DNA of 8,358 nucleotides from Pseudomonadota bacterium (lineage in GTDB: Bacteria; Pseudomonadota; Alphaproteobacteria; Rhizobiales; Rhizobiaceae). The notes under the pieces are model-generated. The model was not told the origin of the DNA. It ran no database searches and saw only the letters and a program-made list of their open reading frames with translations. Position numbers and translations under genes: made by a program. Where the stretch lies: the NCBI GenBank assembly GCA_023433855.1, contig JAEYTV010000406.1:1-8358 (forward strand), written 5' to 3'. This document shows, one piece after another, positions 1 through 7,588 of this stretch (positions within the stretch are counted from its first letter, which is position 1; each line of letters begins with the position of its first letter).

Positions 1-207
1 GCCTTCAATTTTGTCGCAACAGTTATCCCTGTCCCTATTGTTCCTTCACCCGCTCCCGAGCGCTCGCCATGCGGCAGAGCAACGGACGCTCCTTTCTTCC
101 TCGTTCTGCACCGGCCAAGGCACAGGCTCCGACGTAGAAGAGGTGCGTCGCACTACCGGATCGGCGAATGGCGCAAATGGCTGCGCTTCATCAAAGGTGA
201 GACGTTC
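1..207. other. 5' flank of malQ, no gene recognised
   Basis: I see no recognisable gene here. The malQ frame is open back to the window edge but contains no ATG, GTG or TTG before 208. A second frame is also open from position 2 and ends with a TGA at 209-211, overlapping the malQ ATG; its translation resembles no family I know and has weak codon bias. A loose promoter-like pair, TTGTCG (11-16) and CTATTG (35-40) with an 18-base spacer, could serve malQ, but it is too degenerate to call. The last ~60 bases in the malQ frame are GC-rich at third positions, so a longer upstream coding segment entering from outside the window cannot be excluded. Confidence 0.4.
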
Positions 208-2061
208 ATGAACCCCCGAGACCTCGACGACCTGGCGCGACAACATGGGGTAAGCCTCACCAGGCCAAGCCCTGACAATGAAGAGGTCGCTATTTCAGAC
301 GACACCAAACGCAAGGTGCTCGAGGCACTGGGCGTCGAGGACGTCGGCAGTCAAGGATGCACTACCCAACCCAAGAAGCGGCCCAAAAAGACGATTGCGA
401 AGAGCTACCTGCCGGATTTTCTCCGCGAAACCCGCGTCTGGGGGATAAGTCTCCAGCTCTACGAACTGCGCTCCGCCCGCAACTGGGGCATTGGAGACTT
501 CGAGGACCTCTCGGCCATGGTCGACCTGATCGGATCATTGGGTGGTGATTTCATCGGACTCAATCCGCTACATGCCCCCTTCCTGGCAGATCCCGACCGC
601 TGCAGTCCGTACGAGCCATCGAACCGGCAGATGCTCAACCCACTCTATATTGCGGTGGACCTCGTCCCAGGGTTCAAGAGCAATCCGGCCCTGGAACGCA
701 AACTGGATGAACTGCGGCAAACGGATCTTGTCGATTACGTGGGAGTGGCGGGCGTCAAGATCGAGGTGCTTCGCGATCTCTGGAACCACTGGAACACGAC
801 AGGATCTGATTGGCACAATTACAGCCGGAGCGACCATGCTTCCTTTGTCGAAGAAGGGGGCAAAGCCTTGCGCCTGCACGCGCTTTTCGAGGCCATTTCC
901 TTATCGATGGCCAAGCAGGGGAAGGGCGCCGGCTGGCACGACTGGTCTGAGGAGATGCAAGATCCAGGCAGCGTCGCGGTGGTTGATTTCGCCCGTGACA
1001 ATGCTGATCAAGTGGAGTTCCACATGTGGCTCCAATGGCTTGCGCATCGCCAGTTGACGGAGGTTTCGGAAAGCGCGCGCAGGGCAGGGCTGCGTATCGG
1101 CCTCTATCTCGACCTGGCAGTCGGAGAGGCCGTGGATGGATCAGCGACCTGGAGCGAGCCGGATGTCTATATTGCCAAAGCTACCGTGGGAAGCCCGCCC
1201 GACCCCTTCGCCACCGAAGGTCAGGACTGGCATCTCGCTGCCTTTCGCCCCTCGGCGATCGCGTCGGGCAAGGACTCGCCATACCAAAGGATGGTGAGCG
1301 CGGCAATGCGTTACGCAGGTGCTATCCGGATCGACCACGCGGCAGCCTTGAAACGCCTGTTCCTGGTGCCCCTCGAGAGCCGGCCGGATGGCGGAGCCTA
1401 CGTCGATTATCCTGAGGAGAACCTTCTCCAGATTCTTGCGGGAGCTTCAGCGTACTACCGGTGCCTGGTGATCGGGGAGGATCTCGGAATGCTGCCGGAA
1501 GGCCTGCAGGATGATCTGGCGAAAGCACAGATCCTCTCTTACCGCATTCTTTCCTACGAACGCGAGGATGGGAGCTTCAAGCCGGCCGAGGTGTATCCGG
1601 AACTGGCGCTCGCATGCATCTCGACCCACGACCATCAGACGCTTGCAGGCTGGTGGCGGGGTGCCGATATCAGGGTCCGGGCCGAGCATGGCATCGTTCC
1701 TCCCGAGGTGACGGACCTTCATGTCGAAGAGCGCAAGCTGGAGCGGAAGGACCTCAAGGAAACCCTGGAGGAGGCCGGAACCGAGCCTCCCAGACGTCTT
1801 CCTTCCGAAACCGCGGGCGAGGAAAAGCTGCGGGATCTCGTCGTTGCCGCCCACCGCTTCATCGCCAAGACGCCTTCTGTGCTCGCGGCCGTTCGCCTCG
1901 CTGATCTCACCGGGGAAAAGAACCCGACCAACATACCCGGTACGAGCGACAGCTATCCCAATTGGAAGCCGAAACTGTCCGTCTCTGTGGAGAAGCTTGC
2001 CGAGGTTCCGCTCCTCCTTGAGGTCTCTGAAGCCATGCGCAGCGAGCGGCCGCGAAGCTGA
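208..2061 (+). CDS. malQ: 4-alpha-glucanotransferase (amylomaltase, GH77)
   Basis: The enzyme moves 4-alpha-glucan segments from one maltodextrin or glycogen-derived chain to another or to glucose, in the cytoplasm. The 617-aa product carries all three GH77 catalytic acids in family context: the nucleophile Asp376 in RIDHA, the acid/base Glu424 in GEDLG and the third acid Asp475 in STHDHQTLAGWW. The C-terminal NIPGTSDSYPNW segment is also typical. Residues 1-45 resemble the small N-terminal extension of E. coli-type MalQ, and the barrel begins near residue 75 (WGISLQLYELRS). It is longer than Thermus-type enzymes (~500 aa) and shorter than E. coli MalQ (~694 aa). ATG 208 is preceded by AAAGGTGAG with good spacing. 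In related bacteria malQ often sits with glycogen or trehalose (treY/treZ) genes; no such partner is visible here, and the polysaccharide genes to the right appear functionally separate. Confidence 0.93.
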   Translation: MNPRDLDDLARQHGVSLTRPSPDNEEVAISDDTKRKVLEALGVEDVGSQGCTTQPKKRPKKTIAKSYLPDFLRETRVWGISLQLYELRSARNWGIGDFEDLSAMVDLIGSLGGDFIGLNPLHAPFLADPDRCSPYEPSNRQMLNPLYIAVDLVPGFKSNPALERKLDELRQTDLVDYVGVAGVKIEVLRDLWNHWNTTGSDWHNYSRSDHASFVEEGGKALRLHALFEAISLSMAKQGKGAGWHDWSEEMQDPGSVAVVDFARDNADQVEFHMWLQWLAHRQLTEVSESARRAGLRIGLYLDLAVGEAVDGSATWSEPDVYIAKATVGSPPDPFATEGQDWHLAAFRPSAIASGKDSPYQRMVSAAMRYAGAIRIDHAAALKRLFLVPLESRPDGGAYVDYPEENLLQILAGASAYYRCLVIGEDLGMLPEGLQDDLAKAQILSYRILSYEREDGSFKPAEVYPELALACISTHDHQTLAGWWRGADIRVRAEHGIVPPEVTDLHVEERKLERKDLKETLEEAGTEPPRRLPSETAGEEKLRDLVVAAHRFIAKTPSVLAAVRLADLTGEKNPTNIPGTSDSYPNWKPKLSVSVEKLAEVPLLLEVSEAMRSERPRS

Positions 2062-2307
2062 GTCTGGTTTGATGAACTCTCCAGGAGTTCAAGCCTTTCC
2101 TTGCGCCATGCTAAAAATTGCGGCTAGGTGCCAGGTGGGCCGGAGCCATGCTGCAGTGCGAAGAAATCGCAACCCGTCGCCATGAATTCACCAAAACTTC
2201 CAGAGAGAACCCGTAGCAGGTCCCCGGCCAAACCCGGACCTGTCGCCCGGTCGGCATCCAGCCCGGATTTTAGCACTTTTCGATAGCTCTCACAGGAATG
2301 GCGAAAC
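2062..2307. other. malQ/pyruvyl transferase intergenic region with two hairpins
   Basis: This gap separates malQ from the next rightward gene and probably holds that gene's promoter, which I could not pinpoint. Two inverted repeats are visible. The first has TGAACTC at 2073-2079 pairing with GAGTTCA at 2085-2091 (7 bp, 5-base loop) just after the malQ stop; it lacks a real T-run, so it is at best a weak terminator or an mRNA 3'-end stabiliser. The second has CAGGTCC at 2217-2223 pairing with GGACCTG at 2236-2242 (7 bp, 12-base loop), which would lie in the leader of the pyruvyl transferase mRNA. A loose CTTGCG/CTAGGT pair near 2099-2128 resembles the rhizobial housekeeping promoter only poorly. 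Confidence 0.35.
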
Positions 2308-3651
2308 ATGAAGGTCGTGGTTGAGAATACTGTCTGCTTGAACACCGGTGATGCCGCCATCTTGCTCGCGATCAGACATATCCTGAAGTCTGTGGCGAAC
2401 GAACCCCTCGAACTTCTGGTGTTCGACAGTCAGCCGGAGGTAGCAGCCCGGCTCTACCCAAAAGAGCAATACCCCGACATGGAGTTCCGGAAAGTCCCTT
2501 CCGAGTCGATCTTCAAGTACAAATACGACGAGAACATCGTCAAGAACGTGTTGAAGCCGGTTTATAACCAAGCGGTCTTCCGGTCCGTTCGCCACCTCGG
2601 CAGCGGCAACTACGTTGATCGACGTGTCTTCAGCGAGGAGGAGCGCAAGAGCTTGACGCTCTACAAGGATGCGGACGTGGTGATTACCACAGGCGGCACG
2701 TATCTCGTCGAGAACTATTCGCTCGAGCGACGCATCAACCAGTTCAAGCTCGCGGAGATGTTCGACAAGAAGACCATCTTCTTCACGCAGTCACTCGGAC
2801 CCTTCGCCAAGCCGTACAACCGTCGGAATCTGATTCCCATCTTCGCTCGCAGCCCTTTAATCCTCCTACGCGACCAGCGTTCGCGCGAGCACGTCCTCGA
2901 TCTCGTTGACGATCCATCCAAGTGCCACGTCGTGGCCGACTCGGTCTTTGCACTTGCCGACGTCGAAAGGGTCAGGGCTCTGCTGACCCGCGGGCGTGGG
3001 GCTCCCACTGGCCGCGTGGGTATTTCCGTGAGGCATTGGCACTATGTGCACGGCGGCGACGGCGGCATGGATCGCTACATCAGCGCGGTTCGGGCTATTG
3101 TGACGAAACTGGTTGCTGATCACGGAAAGCAGGTCACATTCATTTCGACCTGCCAGGGGGTCCCGGAATACGCTCATGATGATTCCAGGACGGCCAACTT
3201 GGTCCTGTCGGGACTTCCGCCCGAGATAGCAGCCCATGTCAATGTCGATGCGTCCTTCCACAGGCCTGATCAAGTTATGGCGGTTGCAAAGGAGTTCGAT
3301 TTCGTGATTTCGACGCGCATGCATATGATGATTATGTCGCTTTGCGTCGGTACGCCCGTGATGCCCATAGCCTACGAGTTCAAGACGGTGGAAGTTGCCA
3401 AACGGGTGGGCGTGGAGGACGTCCTCCTCGACATTGATACGGTGACGCCAGACGAGGCGCTTGCCAAGCTTGAACGTTTTGTCGGCGATCTTGATCGTTA
3501 TCGTGACATAACCCTTGAGGCTGTGCTCGAGGAGTATGAATCGGCGATGTCCGCAGCCGATCTGATCCGTCCATTCGTGGTGAAATCATCGTCGAATGGC
3601 GTCGGTCGCCTTGCCAACGAGGTCGGACAGAACGTCGCGCGGCTGGGGTAG
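2308..3651 (+). CDS. polysaccharide pyruvyl transferase family protein
   Basis: This looks like a PF04230-type enzyme, a family that transfers a pyruvyl group from phosphoenolpyruvate to a sugar of a surface polysaccharide, usually as a ketal that adds negative charge. Visible family features in the 447-aa product are the N-terminal NTGDAAILLAIRHIL segment, the DADVVITTGGTYLVE stretch with the Gly129-Gly130 turn, and the C-terminal DFVISTRMHMMI motif with Arg337 and His339, followed by GTPVMPIAYEFKT. It has no signal peptide or membrane segment, so it is probably cytosolic. The start is well constrained: an in-frame TAG lies at 2284-2286, and AGGA sits 10 bases before ATG 2308. It converges on the flippase gene with a 66-base tail-to-tail overlap. 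The acceptor sugar is unknown. Some family members are annotated only as 'family protein' and may act on other substrates. Confidence 0.85.
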   Translation: MKVVVENTVCLNTGDAAILLAIRHILKSVANEPLELLVFDSQPEVAARLYPKEQYPDMEFRKVPSESIFKYKYDENIVKNVLKPVYNQAVFRSVRHLGSGNYVDRRVFSEEERKSLTLYKDADVVITTGGTYLVENYSLERRINQFKLAEMFDKKTIFFTQSLGPFAKPYNRRNLIPIFARSPLILLRDQRSREHVLDLVDDPSKCHVVADSVFALADVERVRALLTRGRGAPTGRVGISVRHWHYVHGGDGGMDRYISAVRAIVTKLVADHGKQVTFISTCQGVPEYAHDDSRTANLVLSGLPPEIAAHVNVDASFHRPDQVMAVAKEFDFVISTRMHMMIMSLCVGTPVMPIAYEFKTVEVAKRVGVEDVLLDIDTVTPDEALAKLERFVGDLDRYRDITLEAVLEEYESAMSAADLIRPFVVKSSSNGVGRLANEVGQNVARLG

Positions 3652-5049
3652 GGCAAGTGCGAAGAGCAGGGCCAGACCGTAGTTGAGGCAGACCGCTGAG
3701 GTCACCGCAAGCAGGTCTGAACCACCAGTGATCGTGTCCGGGAGAAGCTTGTAACCGCCCCAAGCGAGCAAGGCGGACAGGAGGAACAGGCTCTGGACCA
3801 GAATGAAATCTCGGCCGGAGACTGGTCCAACGCGCTGCAGCAGCCCGGCAAGCACCGGCAGGCGAAGGATGTAGCCGCTAATCGCATAAGCGGCCGCCAC
3901 TCCCACTGCTCCCCATTGCAGCCCGACGATGAATGAAAACACCGTCGTCAAGGAAGAATAGATTCCCCACCGGAACATCGTCTTCGTCTCACCCTGGCAG
4001 ATGAAGATCCAGCCAGTAGTGCTCGAAACCGGCTGTATCAGGCTCGCTATTCCCAACCAGGCAAAGATCGGCGCCACGGCTATCCATTTGTCTCCGAAGA
4101 GGAGACTCACGGTGGGCTCTGCTGCCATGGTCAGGGCGGCGATGCCGGGCATGGTTACGATCGCCAGCAGCCAATTGGTGCGCATGTAGATATCGCGAAA
4201 ACGCGCCTTGTCCTCCTGGATGCGGCTCATCAACGGGATCATCACCCGCGAGAGCGGCTGGGTGATATTCTGCAGCGGAAACAAAAGCAGCTTATACGCC
4301 CGGTCGTAATAGCCGAGTTCGACCGGACCGGAGAACTTGCCGATCAGGATGTTGTCGAGATTGCGCGAGAAGAAATTGGTCAGATTGAAACCAGTGAGGT
4401 TGGCGCCGAAGGAAATGATGTCGCGATCGATGGCGATACTCGGCCGGCCGGGCACCCATCCTGTGGCCCACCATGCCGCCAGAAGCACAACGGCAGCGGA
4501 GGCTGCAGGCCCGATGACCAGCGACCAGTAGCCAAGGCCGAAATAGGCGGCCAGGGCCGTGACAGCCAGTCCGACGATGGCCGCGCAAACGTCGTTGAAC
4601 GCCAATTGACCGAACTTCAGATTTCGGTTCAGGAGCGCCAGCGGCAGTGCAGCAAGGCTGCCCAGCAGCAGTGGCGCCGAGGCTGCAAGCGCGATAGCTG
4701 TCATGCGCGGATCCTCGTAAAAGAGGGCGATAGCCGGCGCAAGCGCGGCGACAACAGCCGTGCAGACGAGACCGAACAGCGCGCCGAGCCAGAAAATGCG
4801 GTTGAGTTGTGTTTCGTTGATCTCCCTGCGCTGGATGACCGCCTGCTGTAGGCCAAGATTCTGGAAAAGCCCGACAAAGGCGACTATCGGGCCCACTGAC
4901 GCGACCAGGCCGAAATCCTCCGGCGCGAGCAGCCGGGCAAGGACAACGACGGAAACAAACTGTACCACCATACGCACTGCCTGCGCGGCGCCCGTCGCTA
5001 TCCCTCCGCGCAATGCTGTCCGGCCGAACTGGATCTTCTGCTCGCTCAA
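3586..5049 (-). CDS. oligosaccharide flippase family protein (Wzx/ExoT-like)
   Basis: This polytopic inner-membrane protein of the MOP/Wzx superfamily is expected to flip lipid-linked oligosaccharide repeat units to the periplasmic face. The 487-aa product (from TTG) is strongly hydrophobic with roughly 12-14 membrane segments, for example residues ~52-68, 86-110, 117-140, 155-196, 293-311, 325-350, 365-397 and 416-432. It has family-typical stretches such as LARLLAPEDFGLVA near residue 38 and GYYDRAYKLLLFPLQNI near 246. I chose TTG 5049 over ATG 5166. The upstream 39 codons lie entirely inside the preceding glycosyltransferase gene and read as basic, non-hydrophobic shadow sequence. TTG 5049 has GAGG eight bases upstream and forms a TTGA overlap with the preceding TGA, which suggests translational coupling. 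It is the last gene of a three-gene leftward operon. The substrate is unknown. Confidence 0.88.
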   Translation of the reverse strand: MSEQKIQFGRTALRGGIATGAAQAVRMVVQFVSVVVLARLLAPEDFGLVASVGPIVAFVGLFQNLGLQQAVIQRREINETQLNRIFWLGALFGLVCTAVVAALAPAIALFYEDPRMTAIALAASAPLLLGSLAALPLALLNRNLKFGQLAFNDVCAAIVGLAVTALAAYFGLGYWSLVIGPAASAAVVLLAAWWATGWVPGRPSIAIDRDIISFGANLTGFNLTNFFSRNLDNILIGKFSGPVELGYYDRAYKLLLFPLQNITQPLSRVMIPLMSRIQEDKARFRDIYMRTNWLLAIVTMPGIAALTMAAEPTVSLLFGDKWIAVAPIFAWLGIASLIQPVSSTTGWIFICQGETKTMFRWGIYSSLTTVFSFIVGLQWGAVGVAAAYAISGYILRLPVLAGLLQRVGPVSGRDFILVQSLFLLSALLAWGGYKLLPDTITGGSDLLAVTSAVCLNYGLALLFALALPQPRDVLSDLVGKATDAIRR

Positions 5050-6227
5050 ACCACCGGCCTCGATGCTGCAATCCGACTGAGGATGGCCGCAAATTCGTCG
5101 TCCAGACGCTCCATATCGAACTCGGCTTCCACTTTGCGCCTTGCAGCGAGGGATATACGTTCGCATTCATCCGGATTCTCGGCAATGAAGCGTAGCCGCC
5201 GGGCGAGAGCTTCCACGTCGCGTTCTGCGGCGAGAAAGCCCGTTTTTCCGTCTTCGATCAGCTCTGGAATTCCGGAATGGTAGGAACTGACCGCCGTCAA
5301 TCCGGCAGCCATGGCCTCCATCAGCGCAACCGGTATGCCTTCGACGTCGCCATTCTTCGCGGTGACGCTTGGCAGAACGAAGACATGTGACCGCCCAAGC
5401 CATTGCTTTACCTCGCCATGAGAGAGGCTGCCGAGAAAAGTCACGCGCCCGCTAAGCCCGAGTTCGAGGGCAAGTGTCTCAAGGCTGTTGCGCAAGGGGC
5501 CATCGCCGATGATACGATAGTGCCAAGCAAGGTCCGGCGCTTCGAAGAGCAGTTTCGAAAGCGCCCGCAAGGCGAATTCTACCCCCTTCTTTTCGGCAAG
5601 GCGGCACACTGAGATCAATTCCAAAGGCGCACCCTGCCACGACTTTCGCTCATAGGGGATATTCGTCAGGTTGATCCCCATATGATGGACTGCTACTTTT
5701 TCCGCGGGCGCCCCGGCTTCCACCAGAATGTCACGGAAATGGCGGTTCACCGGAAGGTTCAGCGTACCGTGGTGGAACAGATCGTCATAGCGGGAGAGAG
5801 CCCGCTCATGATGGGGGACGCCGACGTCATATCCGTGGAAGATGGTGACGATCGGTGCACGCAGCCGCTTCCATTTCTTCAGCCGTGCAGCACGAAGCCC
5901 GTTGTGACCGAAATGCGCAACGATCACGTCACAGCGAGCGAGACGGGCAGCAGACGAGAAGTCGAGGGCGGTCGAAACCTTGTCGCGCCACTTCCCCGGC
6001 AATCTGTCGACGGCCGGGCGGAACCGGGCGGTAGCTCCCCACCAGTCACGGGTTTGCGCAAGCAGGGTTGCAAGTGGCTCCTGCTTGCCATCAGGGAAGT
6101 CATACGCGGTAATGCCGTTGCACACGACCTCGACGGTATGGCCGCGCCGCAGAAGACCGGCCATTTGGCCGATCACGAATGTCTCCGAAAGTTGCGGGAA
6201 CGGACCGGTGACGAAACCTAGTCGCAT
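5046..6227 (-). CDS. GT4-family glycosyltransferase (WcaL/AmsK-like)
   Basis: This is a GT-B fold, retaining glycosyltransferase that probably adds a sugar from a nucleotide-sugar donor to the lipid-linked repeat unit at the cytoplasmic face. The 393-aa product has an N-terminal Rossmann-like start (RLGFVTGPFPQLSETFV), HGYD at residues 131-134, the C-terminal domain entry ISVCRLAEKKGVEFAL (~205-220), IIGDGPL (~239-245) and the GT4 EX7E signature Glu296-Glu304 within EGIPVALME. Its length is normal, and the overall pattern resembles the colanic-acid/amylovoran enzymes WcaL and AmsK. ATG 6227 lies 6 bases after the stop of the upstream glycosyltransferase; the only Shine-Dalgarno-like sequence (GAGAG) overlaps that stop, so coupling is likely. 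Its own TGA overlaps the flippase TTG. Donor and acceptor cannot be read from the sequence. Confidence 0.9.
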   Translation of the reverse strand: MRLGFVTGPFPQLSETFVIGQMAGLLRRGHTVEVVCNGITAYDFPDGKQEPLATLLAQTRDWWGATARFRPAVDRLPGKWRDKVSTALDFSSAARLARCDVIVAHFGHNGLRAARLKKWKRLRAPIVTIFHGYDVGVPHHERALSRYDDLFHHGTLNLPVNRHFRDILVEAGAPAEKVAVHHMGINLTNIPYERKSWQGAPLELISVCRLAEKKGVEFALRALSKLLFEAPDLAWHYRIIGDGPLRNSLETLALELGLSGRVTFLGSLSHGEVKQWLGRSHVFVLPSVTAKNGDVEGIPVALMEAMAAGLTAVSSYHSGIPELIEDGKTGFLAAERDVEALARRLRFIAENPDECERISLAARRKVEAEFDMERLDDEFAAILSRIAASRPVV

Positions 6228-6233
6228 ATGCTC

Positions 6234-7319
6234 TCAGGACGCTTTGCGGATTGCCGGGCGGCTTGCCTCGGCGCGTTCCAGGACGTCGACGAATGCAGCA
6301 AATTGACGGGCCGGCTGCAACTGCGGCCGACCGGCGAATTCAGACGCAGCTGCCGACAGTCGCTCGTATTCCGCCTCATCGCTCCATAGTCGGCGAATCG
6401 CGCCGGTCCATTCATCAAGTGGCGCCTCGTAGCTCAGGATGATGCCTCCTCGTCCGATCGCTTCGGGCAGACCGCCTCGGTTAGAACCAACTACGGGGAT
6501 ACCGCTGCAATGGGCCTCGGAGGCGACCCTTCCCCAGGCCTCTTCCCATTTGCTCGGCGCAAGGAGGATCCTCGTACGGCCATAGACGGTCTTCATGTCG
6601 CTGGTACGATTCTCAAGCCTCACATTCTTGAGCGGCGCGATGATCTTCTCGATCTCCGCTCGATGATCTGCGGCGAGCTTCCAGCTCTCCAGGAACAGGA
6701 ATGGAATGTCGGGCAATGCCGTAGCGATGCGAACCGCAAGCTCGAACCCCTTTTCCTCATACGGATTGATGAAGGTGACGTATTCTCGCGTCGATTTCGT
6801 CCTGTAGGCCTCCGGGTCGATTGTCGGCGGGATCACAACTGAATCGATACCGAACTTCTGCTTATAGGCAGCGGCCGTGAACTCGGAATTGGCGATGTAG
6901 AAGGCGCCGGGTAATTCACGCAGGTCGCCGGCGAGTTCATTGAACTCAACGTTCCTGAGATAGACGACCAGCGGCACGTCGTAGGCCTGTAACGCCTTTC
7001 CGACGGGAACCGACTTATGGCACTGCACAACCGCCACGTCCGGCTTCAGCTTTTCTACTGCGAAGGGCACCGCTTCCCAAGGATGCCAGGCACGCACCAC
7101 AGGATAGCCGGGAAAGTTGTCGAGAACGCCGCGCCCGCCGGACAGTTTCAGCCTCACCCGGGCCTTGAAGCCGAACAAACCGTCGCCAAAAAGAGAAGCC
7201 AGCACGCCGGCTTCGTGACCGCGATTGCGCAATTGTTTGATGAGGTGGTCTGTGCTCGACTGAACGCCGCCACTGAATTCCGGATAATAGCCGCTTCCGC
7301 CGGCAAACAGAACCTTCAT
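6234..7319 (-). CDS. GT4-family glycosyltransferase, first gene of the leftward operon
   Basis: This is a second GT-B glycosyltransferase of the GT4 type, 361 aa. It begins with the standard MKVLFAGGSGYYPEFSGGVQ nucleotide-binding start and contains a central YIANSEFTA stretch (~141-149), FINPYEEKGFELA at the domain boundary (~183-195), LLAPSKWEEAWGRVASEA, and the EX7E pair Glu260-Glu268, followed by GIPVVGSNRGGLPEAIG. The reading frame stays open for another 267 codons upstream, to 8120. I place the start at 7319 because GGAG lies 10 bases upstream, the protein begins there exactly as the family does, and the upstream segment has no domain and contains a transcription terminator. It is probably the promoter-proximal gene of the operon with the second glycosyltransferase and the flippase. 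Sugar specificity is unknown. Confidence 0.9.
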   Translation of the reverse strand: MKVLFAGGSGYYPEFSGGVQSSTDHLIKQLRNRGHEAGVLASLFGDGLFGFKARVRLKLSGGRGVLDNFPGYPVVRAWHPWEAVPFAVEKLKPDVAVVQCHKSVPVGKALQAYDVPLVVYLRNVEFNELAGDLRELPGAFYIANSEFTAAAYKQKFGIDSVVIPPTIDPEAYRTKSTREYVTFINPYEEKGFELAVRIATALPDIPFLFLESWKLAADHRAEIEKIIAPLKNVRLENRTSDMKTVYGRTRILLAPSKWEEAWGRVASEAHCSGIPVVGSNRGGLPEAIGRGGIILSYEAPLDEWTGAIRRLWSDEAEYERLSAAASEFAGRPQLQPARQFAAFVDVLERAEASRPAIRKAS

Positions 7320-7407
7320 ACTGCAATTTCTCCATTGGAAGGAAACAACTGGTTCTGACCGCTTCCGCCTTCCCAAATTGCCTAACGCATATGTCTCAGT
7401 CACGGCG

Positions 7408-7434
7408 ATTCGGTTCGGCCGAAGACCATTCGGT
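7408..7434. promoter_or_regulatory. candidate operator: palindrome flanked by ATTCGGT direct repeats
   Basis: ATTCGGT occurs at 7408-7414 and again at 7428-7434, offset by exactly 20 bases (about two helical turns). The perfect palindrome TTCGGCCGAA (7414-7423) lies between them. The cluster sits 89-115 bases upstream of the first gene of the leftward glycosyltransferase operon and downstream (leftward) of the terminator, where that operon's promoter is expected. I do not recognise the binding protein. The bases could alternatively form a small mRNA hairpin (CCGAA/TTCGG). Confidence 0.3.
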
Positions 7435-7440
7435 CCAACA

Positions 7441-7476
7441 TAAAAAGAGGATCGCGTCAGAAAAAGGGCGCGATCC
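7441..7476 (-). terminator. rho-independent terminator, leftward
   Basis: Read on the minus strand, GGATCGCG (7476-7469) pairs perfectly with CGCGATCC (7456-7449) across a 12-base loop. The stem is followed directly by TCTTTTTA (7448-7441). An 8-bp GC-rich stem with an immediate U-tract is a standard intrinsic terminator. On the plus strand no T-run follows the stem, so it acts only leftward. No leftward protein gene precedes it, which implies a non-coding transcript or an attenuated leader of the glycosyltransferase operon. Confidence 0.72.
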
Positions 7477-7581
7477 GCAAGCGTGATCCCTCTGCTCAAC
7501 TTGATCGACGTTGAGCCCCCAGATGCCAGGTTTGTCCTCCAGGAGAGGATATCAACCGGGCCGGAAAGAGCATTGCTGCAC
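7441..7581 (-). ncRNA. candidate small RNA or attenuator leader, leftward
   Basis: The terminator at 7476-7441 has no protein gene in front of it. Immediately upstream on the same strand is a second stem-loop: GCTCAAC (7516-7510) pairs perfectly with GTTGAGC (7500-7494) around a 9-base loop. A TTGACG box (7616-7611, minus strand) with a weak CACTGT at -10 (7593-7588) would start a transcript near 7581, giving roughly 140 nt that ends in the terminator. Stem-loop plus terminator stem plus U-tract is the usual shape of a bacterial trans-acting small RNA. I recognise no family. If transcription reads through, the same RNA would be the leader of the glycosyltransferase operon. The 5' end is a guess. 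Confidence 0.3.
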
Positions 7582-7588
7582 TGCAGCA
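7574..7588. repeat. near-perfect palindrome TGCTGCA-C-TGCAGCA
   Basis: Two 7-base inverted arms flank a single central base. The element would cover the start point and the edge of the -10 of the proposed leftward transcript, a position suited to a repressor operator. It could also occur by chance in GC-rich DNA, and no binding protein is suggested. Confidence 0.3.

Noticed and set aside
11..211. 66-aa ORF whose TGA overlaps the malQ ATG
   Set aside because: The overlap is suggestive of coupling, but the start is a TTG without a Shine-Dalgarno, the translation is Ser-rich and unlike any family, and codon bias is weak.
2073..2091. Hairpin after malQ as a rho-independent terminator
   Set aside because: The stem is only 7 bp with moderate GC and the following bases lack a T-run.
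5050..5166. ATG start at 5166 for the flippase (526 aa)
   Set aside because: The extra 39 residues lie wholly inside the preceding glycosyltransferase gene, are basic and non-hydrophobic, and TTG 5049 has a ribosome binding site and a stop/start overlap.
4292..5185. 297-aa leftward ORF in another frame
   Set aside because: Shadow of the flippase and glycosyltransferase genes, Arg/Pro/His-rich, without any motif.
5682..6221. 179-aa rightward ORF antisense to the second glycosyltransferase
   Set aside because: Antisense shadow of a gene with clear GT4 motifs; no recognisable domain or start signal.
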